This document shows positions 9,397 through 16,618 of a DNA stretch of 36,803 bases, in pieces. Every line of letters starts with the position of its first letter. The first letter of the stretch is position 1. The position numbers and the translations under genes were made by a program. The notes beneath the pieces were generated by a model. That model saw nothing but the letters and a program-made list of their open reading frames with translations, had not been told where the DNA came from and searched no databases. Location of the stretch: positions 16,984 to 53,786 of the forward strand of contig JAIMKU010000001.1 in NCBI GenBank assembly GCA_020692235.1, read 5' to 3'. Origin of the DNA: Hydrogenophilus sp. GTDB lineage: Bacteria; Pseudomonadota; Gammaproteobacteria; Burkholderiales; Thiobacillaceae.

Positions 9397-10539
9397 ATGC
9401 AACCCACCCTGATCTGGGACCTTCCCCTGCGTCTGTTTCACTGGTTGTTGGCTGCCAGCTTTCTCGGCGCCTGGCTGACCTCCGAATCCGATCAATGGCT
9501 GTCGCTGCACAGCTTTTTCGGTTATCTCATGCTCGGCCTGATCGGTTTTCGCCTGGCCTGGGGTCTGGCCGGTAGCCGTTACGCGCGCTTTTCCTCGTTT
9601 CTCTATGGTCCGCGCGCCGGTCTGGAGTATCTGCGCCAAGCCATCGCCGGCAGCGCGGAGCGTCATCTTGGCCACAACCCGGCGGGCAGCCAGGCGGCCT
9701 TCCTGCTGCTTGGGCTGGGACTGTTGGCGGCCTTCTCCGGGCTGTTCGTGCAGGGCGGCGAGGAACAACATGGCGCGGCCGCAGTAGGCGTGCTGGGCTT
9801 CGCGGCCGGCAAGGCGATCAATGAGGTGCACGGGCTGCTCGCCAACCTGATGCTGCTGGTGGTGTTCGGCCACCTGGCCGGGGTGGCCTTGGAGAGTTGG
9901 CTGCACAAGGAAAATCTGGTGCGCAGCATGGTCACCGGTCTGAAGGCGGCCGCGCCGGGCACCCCCGCCGTCCGTCCCCACACGCTGATTGGCCTGCTGC
10001 TGCTGGTTGCCGTCGCGGCCTTCGGCGCCTGGTGGTTTTTCTATGCCTGGCATGAGCCGGTGGAACGGCTGGGCGGTCATGACGATGCCGCCAACGAGGC
10101 GCCACATGTCGCCTTCGTCGGCAAGACTCTACCCGAGAGCGCCAAGTGGCAAGAGGAATGCGGTTCCTGCCACCTGGCCTTCCACCCCAGCCTGCTGCCG
10201 GCGCGCTCCTGGCAGGCCTTGCTTGCCGGGCAGAATCGCCACTTCGGCGACGACCTCGGGCTGGATGCCGCCACCGTATCCGATCTGCTTGCCTTTGCCG
10301 TGCCCAACGCCGCCGAACAGGGCGCGACCGAAGCCGCCTGGAAGCTCAATCGTTCTGTGCCGGCGGGCAGCACGCCGCTGCGCATCTCGGAAACGCCGTA
10401 CTGGACCAAGAAGCACCGCGAGATCGCCGATGCCGATTGGCAGAATCCCAAGGTGAAGAGCAAGGCCAACTGCGCCGCCTGTCATCGGGATGCCGAGGCC
10501 GGCACCTTTGAGGATGCGGCGATGCAGGTACAGAACTGA
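9397..10539 (+). CDS. Cytochrome b561 fused to a C-terminal diheme cytochrome c (DHC) domain
   Basis: A 380-aa predicted membrane electron carrier. Residues 1 to about 185 form a cytochrome b561 (Ni/Fe-hydrogenase b-subunit type) domain with four membrane helices. Candidate heme b histidines are H15 (RLFHWLL), H38 (LHSFFGY), H145 (VHGLLAN) and H159 (FGHLAGV). After a further helix (about 198-216, TLIGLLLLVAVAAFGAWWFF) comes a periplasmic DHC domain with CGSCH (255-259) and CAACH (359-363). ATG 9397 places the first helix normally; the upstream ATG at 9337 would add a charged tail read through the hairpin. The likely route is quinol pool to heme b to the DHC domain, then free DHC and SHP. The fusion of both modules is notable. 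Confidence 0.9.
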   Translation: MQPTLIWDLPLRLFHWLLAASFLGAWLTSESDQWLSLHSFFGYLMLGLIGFRLAWGLAGSRYARFSSFLYGPRAGLEYLRQAIAGSAERHLGHNPAGSQAAFLLLGLGLLAAFSGLFVQGGEEQHGAAAVGVLGFAAGKAINEVHGLLANLMLLVVFGHLAGVALESWLHKENLVRSMVTGLKAAAPGTPAVRPHTLIGLLLLVAVAAFGAWWFFYAWHEPVERLGGHDDAANEAPHVAFVGKTLPESAKWQEECGSCHLAFHPSLLPARSWQALLAGQNRHFGDDLGLDAATVSDLLAFAVPNAAEQGATEAAWKLNRSVPAGSTPLRISETPYWTKKHREIADADWQNPKVKSKANCAACHRDAEAGTFEDAAMQVQN

Positions 10540-10695
10540 GCCCCGGTCACCGCAGGCCAAAGAGGACCGACAGACTCCCGGCGATTACGATTCGGTAAGG
10601 TGGCTGGACGTCGTTATGCCCCATATTATTAATCATGTGGCTAAAAAGCGTCAAAAAAGAGATCGACTGGAAATCGCAAGACGTCCGTCATTCCG
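10540..10695. other. Non-coding left flank of the IS, unusually AT-rich from about 10600
   Basis: No convincing gene. The stretch from about 10616 to 10695 is far richer in A and T than its neighbours (for example CCATATTATTAATCATGTGG) and could be a relic of another inserted segment. The missing 5' end of the FMN reductase gene that resumes after the IS is not found here. No terminator is evident after the cytochrome b gene. Confidence 0.5.
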
Positions 10696-11802
10696 TGCTT
10701 ATCGGGTTGTCACACACGCCCACTAAATATAGTGAGCCGTGATTTTGCGGCGTAAAGCTCGGCATAGGTCGGTGCAGTGACATCGCCAGCGATACCGAGC
10801 AGAGAGAGGAAGGCGTTGAAAGGGTAGAAGCGGCGGTTGAAGCGAAAAGTGAATTCGTTGAGATAGGCCGGGAGGTGTTGCGGGCTGACACCATGATGGG
10901 TTCCACGCAACCAGGTCTTTAGATTGGAGAACACAAGGTGAATGATCGGCAGAAAGGTCTCGGCAACTTGCATGTTGCCCCGCTCCGCGACGGCGGTATG
11001 GCAATAGCCGCGTTCGCCCAGTTTCGCGTAACCGCTCCAGTCATCGGTGATGATGATGGCACCGGGTGCAACGGTGCGCTCGATGAATCCGCCCAGCGAC
11101 TTGGCGCTGCGATCCGGCGCAACGGCAAGGCGAACACGTCCTGCGTAGCGCCCGGTCCTACGCTGATTGCGGATCCCTTGCTGCTTGCGCTGGCGGACTT
11201 CAACGGCGCCGGCCACGAGTACCATGTCGTGGACGCCCCTCCCTTTGCCGCGGGTACGTCCACCGATGTAGGTTTCATCGGCCTCGACGTGTTCCTCGTG
11301 CTTACCACCAATTCGATCCTGGTTGGGTCGCACCATGCCGACTCGCAGCTTGTGAAGAATCTGGAACGCGGTCTCGTAGGACTTGAGTCCGAGTTGCCGC
11401 TGAAACTGAACCGCCGACATGCCGGGCGTTTGACTGGTCACCAAGTATGCTGCCCAGAACCAAACCGAGAGTGGAGTGTGCGTGCGCTCCATGACGGTGC
11501 CGGCGGTGAGACTCGTGTCACAGCGACACTTCCGGCAACGGAGCACGCCGGGACGAGTGGCAATACGGTAAGGCTCACCGGACGTGCCACAACGAGGACA
11601 GACAAAGCCATTGCACCATCGCGCGCGCTCAAGGTAGGCCGCACATGCCGCCTCGTGCGGAAACAGCCGCTGAAACTCCGGCAGCGAGCGTGGAAACACC
11701 AAATCGCCTCGCTCAAGAACGTTGATCGCCACCGCAGCCCTAAGTTGATGCAATTGCTCAACATACTACCTGTAGCGGGTGTGTGTGACAACCCGATAAG
11801 CA
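10696..11802. mobile_element. IS1595-family insertion sequence, 1107 bp
   Basis: The ends are inverted repeats of 26 bp (10696-10721 and 11777-11802) with one mismatch; the conserved core reads TTATCGGGTTGTCACACAC. One transposase gene fills the interior on the minus strand, and its stop lies inside the left repeat. The family normally makes an 8-bp target duplication. The flanks here (TCATTCCG on the left, TACAATCA on the right) do not match, which points to a deletion or recombination beside the element. The right end abuts a truncated FMN reductase gene. Confidence 0.88.
10710..11753 (-). CDS. IS1595-family transposase
   Basis: DDE transposase of the IS1595 (ISXO2-like) type, 347 aa from TTG 11753; GTG eight codons in is an alternative start. 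An N-terminal zinc ribbon with C52, C55, C73 and C76 (CPRCG, CRKC) precedes a helix-turn-helix-like region (SAVQFQRQLGLKSYETAFQ). The catalytic core shows D159 (HVEADETYIGG), D237 (ITDDWSGY) and E300 (YLNEFTFRFNRRF). The frame is intact with no stop or frameshift, so the element could still be active. The stop codon is formed within the left terminal inverted repeat, as often seen in compact IS elements. Confidence 0.93.
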   Translation of the reverse strand: MHQLRAAVAINVLERGDLVFPRSLPEFQRLFPHEAACAAYLERARWCNGFVCPRCGTSGEPYRIATRPGVLRCRKCRCDTSLTAGTVMERTHTPLSVWFWAAYLVTSQTPGMSAVQFQRQLGLKSYETAFQILHKLRVGMVRPNQDRIGGKHEEHVEADETYIGGRTRGKGRGVHDMVLVAGAVEVRQRKQQGIRNQRRTGRYAGRVRLAVAPDRSAKSLGGFIERTVAPGAIIITDDWSGYAKLGERGYCHTAVAERGNMQVAETFLPIIHLVFSNLKTWLRGTHHGVSPQHLPAYLNEFTFRFNRRFYPFNAFLSLLGIAGDVTAPTYAELYAAKSRLTIFSGRV

Positions 11803-12309
11803 TACAATCACGCAGCGTTGCGCGCGGCGCAGGAGTTGCTACCGGCCGGCGCGACGCTGGACCTGATCGAGCTCACCGGCATCCCGGTATTCAACCAGGA
11901 CGACGAAGCGGCGCCGCCGGCCGCGGTGGTCGAGTTCAAGCGCCGGATTCGCGCCGCCGCCGCCATCCTGTTTGCCACCCCGGAATACAACTACTCGGTG
12001 CCCGGCGGCCTCAAGAACGCCATCGACTGGGCCTCCCGGCCTTATGGCGACAATGCCTGGGCCGGCAAGCCGGCGGCGCTGATGGGCGCCTCCATCGGCA
12101 ACCTGGGCAGCGCCCGCGCCCAATACCATCTGCGCCAGATACTGGTCGCCTTCGACATGGCTGTGGTCAGCCAGCCGGAGGTGATGATAGGCAATGCCGC
12201 GCAACGCTTCGACGCGGCGGGCCGGCTGACCGACGACCCGACCCGGCAGCACATTCAAAAGCTACTGGAAACCTTGGTCAAGTTGGGCAGGAATACCAGG
12301 GTCGCCTGA
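11803..12309 (+). pseudogene. NADPH-dependent FMN reductase, 5' end lost at the IS junction
   Basis: In-frame coding from the first base after the IS reads YNHAALRAAQELLPAGATLD and continues 168 codons to a normal C-terminus. The flavodoxin-like FMN reductase signature is clear: ATPEYNYSVPGGLKNAIDW and KPAALMGASIGNLGSARAQ. Intact relatives begin about 15-20 residues earlier with an ILGISGSLRxxS-type strand and FMN-phosphate loop, of which only the YN remains. A TAA inside the IS end (11797-11799) closes the frame upstream. The first possible start is TTG 11818, which would yield a protein without the flavin-binding loop. The missing 5' part is absent on the far side of the IS, so the gene is very probably dead. 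Confidence 0.82.
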
Positions 12310-12310
12310 G

Positions 12311-13804
12311 TTGAACCGCTTCGCCGCCTGGCACCGGCTATTTGCCGTACTGCTGCTCGGCTTCGCCTCCGGCCTGCCGCTGGCCCTGACCGGTCAGGCC
12401 ATGCAGGCCTGGCTGGCGGTGGACGGGGTGGACATTGCCACCATCGGTTTCCTGGGCCTGGTCGGCGTGCCCTATACCTTCAAGTTCCTCTGGGCGCCGT
12501 TGATGGACCGCTTCGAGCCGCCCTGGCTGGGCCGTCGGCGCGGCTGGCTGGTGCTGACGCAACTGGCACTGGCCGCAGCGCTGGCCTGGATGGCCGGGAT
12601 GTCGGCCAAGGACGGTGCCGGCCTGTTCGCTTCGGTGGCACTCCTGGTGGCCTTCCTGTCGGCGTCGCAGGACGTGGTGATCGACGCCTACCGCACCGAT
12701 GTGCTCCTCGCCCGCGAGCGCGGCCTGGGCGGCTCACTGTCGGTGTTCGGTTATCGCCTGGCGATGATCTTGTCGGGCGGCATCGCCCTGATCTGGGCCG
12801 ATCAGTGGCAAAGCTGGCCGCGCGTGTACCTGACCATGGCGGGGATCATGGTCGCGGCGGCGGTCGTGTCGCTTACCATGTTGCCCGGGGTCTCTGACCA
12901 GTCGCGGCCGCTCGCCTCCGAGCCGAGACGCGAACTGATAGGCTTTACCGCCATGCTGGCCGGTTTCGCGGTCGGCTGGTTTGCCGCCCGCTTCCTCCTG
13001 GCCGACCTCGGCCTCGACCCGGACGACCCCGACAAATGGCTGCGTCTGGCCTTCATCCTGGCCCAACTGGCGGCGGCCCTGCCGCTCGGTTATTGGGCCG
13101 CGCGCCGGGCCGGCTTCGAGACCCTGAACCGCTCGCTGGAGAGTTACTTCAGCCAGCCCGGCGCCTGGGCCTTCCTGCTGCTCATCGTCCTTTACAAATT
13201 CGGCGACGCCTTCGCTGGCACCCTGACCACGCCCTTCCTCATCAAGGGCATGGCCTTCACCCAGGCCGAGGTCGGCATCGTCAACAAGATCATCGGCATC
13301 TGGCTGACCATCGTCGGTGCCCTGCTCGGCGGCGCCCTCATGCTGCGGCTCAACCTGTATCGCTCCCTGCTCTTGTTTGGCGTGCTGCAACTGGTGGCCA
13401 TTGTCGGCTTCTGGCTGTTGGCGGTGCTCGGCAAGGGCGCCTGGGGCGGCTTCACCCTGCCGCCGTTCGATCTGGGCTTCGTGGCGCTCGACCACCCGAC
13501 CCGAATCGACAGCCTGCTGGTGGCCGCCATCGCCGCCGAGAACGTCACCAGCGGCATGGGCACGGCAGCCTTCGTGGCCCTGCTCATGGGCCTGTGCAGT
13601 CACCGCTACAGCGCCACACACTACGCCCTGCTGTCGGCCTTTTCGGCGGTTGGCCGGATCTATATCAGCCCGCTGGCCGGGGTGCTGGCGGAAAGTATCG
13701 GCTGGCCGGCCTTCTTTGTCCTGGCCATGGTGCTGGGCCTGCCCGGTCTGTATATGGTGTGGCGGCTGCGCGCCGTGATCGAGCGCCTGAACGGCGGGCT
13801 ATGA
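12311..13804 (+). CDS. ampG: AmpG-type muropeptide permease (major facilitator superfamily)
   Basis: Inner-membrane proton-driven importer of anhydromuropeptides for cell-wall recycling, 497 aa with 12-14 predicted membrane helices. The N-terminus is typical of AmpG: LLLGFASGLPLALTGQAMQA, then TIGFLGLVGVPYTFKFLWAP and LMDRFEPPWLGRRRGWL. SASQDVVIDAYRTD is the conserved stretch after helix 4. The later helices include GDAFAGTLTTPFLIKG and YALLSAFSAVGRIYISPLAG. It starts at TTG 12311, one base after the stop of the truncated FMN reductase frame, so it may have depended on a promoter now interrupted by the IS. Relatives also include general AmpG-like MFS carriers; the specific substrate is inferred from similarity. 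Confidence 0.85.
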   Translation: MNRFAAWHRLFAVLLLGFASGLPLALTGQAMQAWLAVDGVDIATIGFLGLVGVPYTFKFLWAPLMDRFEPPWLGRRRGWLVLTQLALAAALAWMAGMSAKDGAGLFASVALLVAFLSASQDVVIDAYRTDVLLARERGLGGSLSVFGYRLAMILSGGIALIWADQWQSWPRVYLTMAGIMVAAAVVSLTMLPGVSDQSRPLASEPRRELIGFTAMLAGFAVGWFAARFLLADLGLDPDDPDKWLRLAFILAQLAAALPLGYWAARRAGFETLNRSLESYFSQPGAWAFLLLIVLYKFGDAFAGTLTTPFLIKGMAFTQAEVGIVNKIIGIWLTIVGALLGGALMLRLNLYRSLLLFGVLQLVAIVGFWLLAVLGKGAWGGFTLPPFDLGFVALDHPTRIDSLLVAAIAAENVTSGMGTAAFVALLMGLCSHRYSATHYALLSAFSAVGRIYISPLAGVLAESIGWPAFFVLAMVLGLPGLYMVWRLRAVIERLNGGL

Positions 13805-13839
13805 TGAGGGCTCCCCGGTAACCGAAAAGGCCGCGCATC

Positions 13840-16509
13840 ATGCGCATCGCCAGCCTGAGCGCCGCCGAGGCGCTCGCCAGCCTGAATTCGTCCGCCAGCG
13901 GCCTTGATGCCGTGGAGGCCGAGCGCCGGCTGGCGGAATTCGGAGCCAACCGGCTGGAAGAGGTGGCGCGGGAACATTGGCTGCTCCGCTTTGCCCGCCA
14001 GTTCAGTCACTTCTTCGCCCTCATCCTCTGGCTCGCCGCGGCGCTCGCCGTCATCGCCGAACACTACAACCCCGGTCAGGGCATGGCCCGGCTCGGCGTA
14101 GCTATCGTCAGCGTTATCCTGATCAACGGCGTCTTCTCGTTCTGGCAGGAATATCGGGCCGAACGGGCGGTGGCTGCCCTGCGCCGGTTGTTGCCAGGCA
14201 AGGTCAACGTGCTGCGCGGCGGCGCGACGGCCGAACTTGGCGCCGAGCGGCTGGTGCCGGGTGACGTCGTACTGCTGGAAGAGGGCGACGGCATACCGGC
14301 CGACTGCCGGGTGATCGAGGCCTTCGGCCTGCGTGTCAATACCGCCACGGTGACCGGCGAATCCCGGCCCAAGGCGCGCAACGCCGAGCCGTGTCTTGAT
14401 GCATCGCCTCTGGAGGCCCGCAACCTGCTCCTGGCCGGCGCCTCGGTGGTGTCCGGGCAGGCGCGCGCGGTGGTGTACGCCAGCGGTATGCGCACCGAGT
14501 TCGGTCGTATCGCCCACCTAACCCAGACCGCCGGTGACTCAAGCTGCCCGCTGCAACGCGAGATCGGCCTTCTGTCTCGCCTGGTGGCAGCCCTGGCCGC
14601 CGGCCTGGGCATCGTCTTCTTCCTGATTGGCCAGATACTCGGCCTGCCGTTCTGGGAGAACATGCTGTTCGCGGTTGGCATCATTGTCGCCAACGTGCCG
14701 GAGGGGCTCTTGCCCACGGTGACCCTGGCGCTGGCCATGGCCACCCAGCGCATGGCCCGGCGCAACGTGCTGGTGCGCCACCTGCCGGCGGTCGAGGCAC
14801 TCGGCTCGACCACGGTGATCTGCAGCGACAAGACCGGCACCCTGACCCAGAACCGCATGACGGCTCGTCGGCTTTGGCTGGACGGGCGTTTCACCACGCC
14901 GGAGGGGCTTGCGGACTACTCGCTGAGCCACCGCGAACTCTGGCTCGACGCCGCCCTCTGCCACAATCTCAGACAGGTCGACGGCGTCTGGCAGGGCGAC
15001 CCGATGGAGGTCGCGCTCAACGAGCTCGGCCGCCGCCACGTCGACCCCGCCGGCTGCCAGCGCCTGGACGAGATCGCCTTCGACACCGACCGCAAGCGCA
15101 TGTCGGTCGTCTGTGCCAGCCCGGCCGGCCGGCGGCTCTATTGCAAGGGCGCCCTGGAGACGGTGCTCGACGCCTGCGCCGGCGTGCTGATCGAAGGTCG
15201 CGCCGCAGCACTCGACGAATCGCTGCGCCAGCGTCTGCTGGCGGCCCAGGACGAGATGGCCGACGCCGGGTTGCGGGTGCTGGCCTTCGCCTGGCGCCCG
15301 CTCGAAGACGATGCGGCCGCTTCCGAAGCGGCACTCATCCTGACTGGGCTCGTCGGCCTGGAGGACCCGCCCCGGCCCGAGGTGCCGGCCGCTATCGCCC
15401 GCTGCATCACGGCCGGCATTCGGGTGGTCATGGTCACCGGTGACCATCCCCACACCGCGCTGGCCATCGCCCGCGAGATTGGCCTGGTGCTGGGTGAGCG
15501 GCCGCGCGTGATGACCGGCGATGAGTTGCGCCACCTCTCGCCCAGCCAGTTGCAATTGGCCCTGAACACATCGGAAATACTGTTTGCCCGGGTCGCCGCC
15601 GAACAGAAGATGGGCATCGTCGAGGCCCTCAGGAAGAAGGGCGAGGTGGTCGCGGTCACCGGCGACGGCGTCAACGACGCCCCGGCCCTGAAGACCGCCG
15701 ACATCGGCATCGCCATGGGCGTGGCCGGCACCGACGTGGCCCGCGAGGCGGCCGACCTGATACTGCTCGACGACAACTTCGCCAGCATCGTCGCCGGCAT
15801 CGAGGAAGGCCGCGCGGTGTTCGACAATATCCGCAAGTTCCTCACCTACATACTCACCTCCAACATCCCGGAGATCGTACCCTACCTGGCCTACGTCCTG
15901 TTTCGCATCCCGCTGCCCCTGACCGTGATCCAGATTCTGGCGGTCGACCTCGGCACCGACATGCTGCCGGCCCTGGCGCTTGGCGCCGAGCGGCCTGACC
16001 CGGCGGTGATGCAACGGCCGCCCCGCGCGCGGGGCGAACGGCTGCTAAACTGGGGACTGGTGGCGCGCGCCTACCTGTTCCTCGGTGCGCTGGAGGCGGC
16101 GGCGGCCCTGGCGGCCTTCTTCCTCGTGCTTGGCACGGCCGGCTGGCACTACGGCCAGGTGCTGGGCAGGCTCGACCCGCTCTACCTCGAAGCCACCACC
16201 GCCTGCCTGGTCGCCATCGTCGTTGCTCAAGTCGCTAACCTGTTCCTGTGCCGGCACCCGACTCACTCCATTCTGGCCCCCGGATTACGCGGCAATGGCT
16301 TGCTCCCTCTGGCGTTGGCGGTCGAATTGGCGGTCACCCTGGCCATCGTCTACACCCCGCCCGGTAACTGGCTGTTCGGCACCGCGCCGGTAGGGATCGA
16401 GGTTTGGCTGGCGGCCGGGCCGTTGGCCCTGGTCATGGTGACACTGGAGGAGGCGCGCAAGGCCTGGATGAGGCGGCGCTTGTCCTCGTCCGTCGAGCCA
16501 CCTCGATAA
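13840..16509 (+). CDS. P2-type cation-transporting ATPase resembling Na+/K+-ATPase
   Basis: Integral-membrane P-type ATPase, 889 aa, about ten membrane helices. All catalytic signatures are present: TGES (172-175), the M4 motif NVPEGLLPTVT (285-295), the phosphorylated D330 in CSDKTGTLTQNRMT, KGALE in the nucleotide domain, and TGDGVNDAPALK (607-618). In M5-M6, TSNIPEIVPYL (673-683) and DLGTDMLPALALG (703-715) closely follow the animal Na+/K+-ATPase pattern (TSNIPE, DLGTDM) instead of the SERCA pattern, so it belongs near the P2C group. E678, D703 and D707 are candidate ion ligands. The ion moved is not known; sodium extrusion is an inference. It lies 35 bp after ampG, with no obvious functional link. 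Confidence 0.9.
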   Translation: MRIASLSAAEALASLNSSASGLDAVEAERRLAEFGANRLEEVAREHWLLRFARQFSHFFALILWLAAALAVIAEHYNPGQGMARLGVAIVSVILINGVFSFWQEYRAERAVAALRRLLPGKVNVLRGGATAELGAERLVPGDVVLLEEGDGIPADCRVIEAFGLRVNTATVTGESRPKARNAEPCLDASPLEARNLLLAGASVVSGQARAVVYASGMRTEFGRIAHLTQTAGDSSCPLQREIGLLSRLVAALAAGLGIVFFLIGQILGLPFWENMLFAVGIIVANVPEGLLPTVTLALAMATQRMARRNVLVRHLPAVEALGSTTVICSDKTGTLTQNRMTARRLWLDGRFTTPEGLADYSLSHRELWLDAALCHNLRQVDGVWQGDPMEVALNELGRRHVDPAGCQRLDEIAFDTDRKRMSVVCASPAGRRLYCKGALETVLDACAGVLIEGRAAALDESLRQRLLAAQDEMADAGLRVLAFAWRPLEDDAAASEAALILTGLVGLEDPPRPEVPAAIARCITAGIRVVMVTGDHPHTALAIAREIGLVLGERPRVMTGDELRHLSPSQLQLALNTSEILFARVAAEQKMGIVEALRKKGEVVAVTGDGVNDAPALKTADIGIAMGVAGTDVAREAADLILLDDNFASIVAGIEEGRAVFDNIRKFLTYILTSNIPEIVPYLAYVLFRIPLPLTVIQILAVDLGTDMLPALALGAERPDPAVMQRPPRARGERLLNWGLVARAYLFLGALEAAAALAAFFLVLGTAGWHYGQVLGRLDPLYLEATTACLVAIVVAQVANLFLCRHPTHSILAPGLRGNGLLPLALAVELAVTLAIVYTPPGNWLFGTAPVGIEVWLAAGPLALVMVTLEEARKAWMRRRLSSSVEPPR

Positions 16510-16510
16510 A

Positions 16511-16618
16511 CTCGGACTTCAGTCCGACAAACCCAAGTTCATGGCAGGCACGCTGTCGGGTTGCACCCCGACCGACAAAAAACCACTGCTCCTTTGGGCT
16601 TGAAGGCCGACCTACCAA
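16511..16618. repeat. Cluster of REP-like palindromes between convergent genes
   Basis: Three related units lie in the gap after the ATPase gene. TCGGACT-TC-AGTCCGA (16512-16527) is a perfect 7-bp hairpin. GTCGGG-TTGCAC-CCCGAC (16555-16572) is a 6-bp hairpin followed by CGACAAAAAA. GGGCTTGAAGGCCGACCTACC (about 16597-16617, with first and last bases approximate) is a degenerate third unit. Its reverse complement supplies the priA stop codon (TAG at 16614-16612). Such GTCGG palindromes are common dispersed repeats in proteobacteria and may also help end both transcripts. Confidence 0.6.

Noticed and set aside
10490-10726. A 78-codon frame running from the end of the cytochrome b gene into the IS left end
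   Set aside because: It is composed of three unlike segments (gene tail, AT-rich junk, IS repeat) and resembles no protein.
12734-13621. A 295-codon open frame antisense to ampG
   Set aside because: It is rich in Gln, His, Asp and Arg, as expected from the reverse complement of hydrophobic membrane codons. No start context or domain.
14539-16014. A 491-codon open frame on the minus strand opposite the P-type ATPase
   Set aside because: It mirrors the ATPase codons, has no recognisable domain, and all P-type motifs are on the plus strand.
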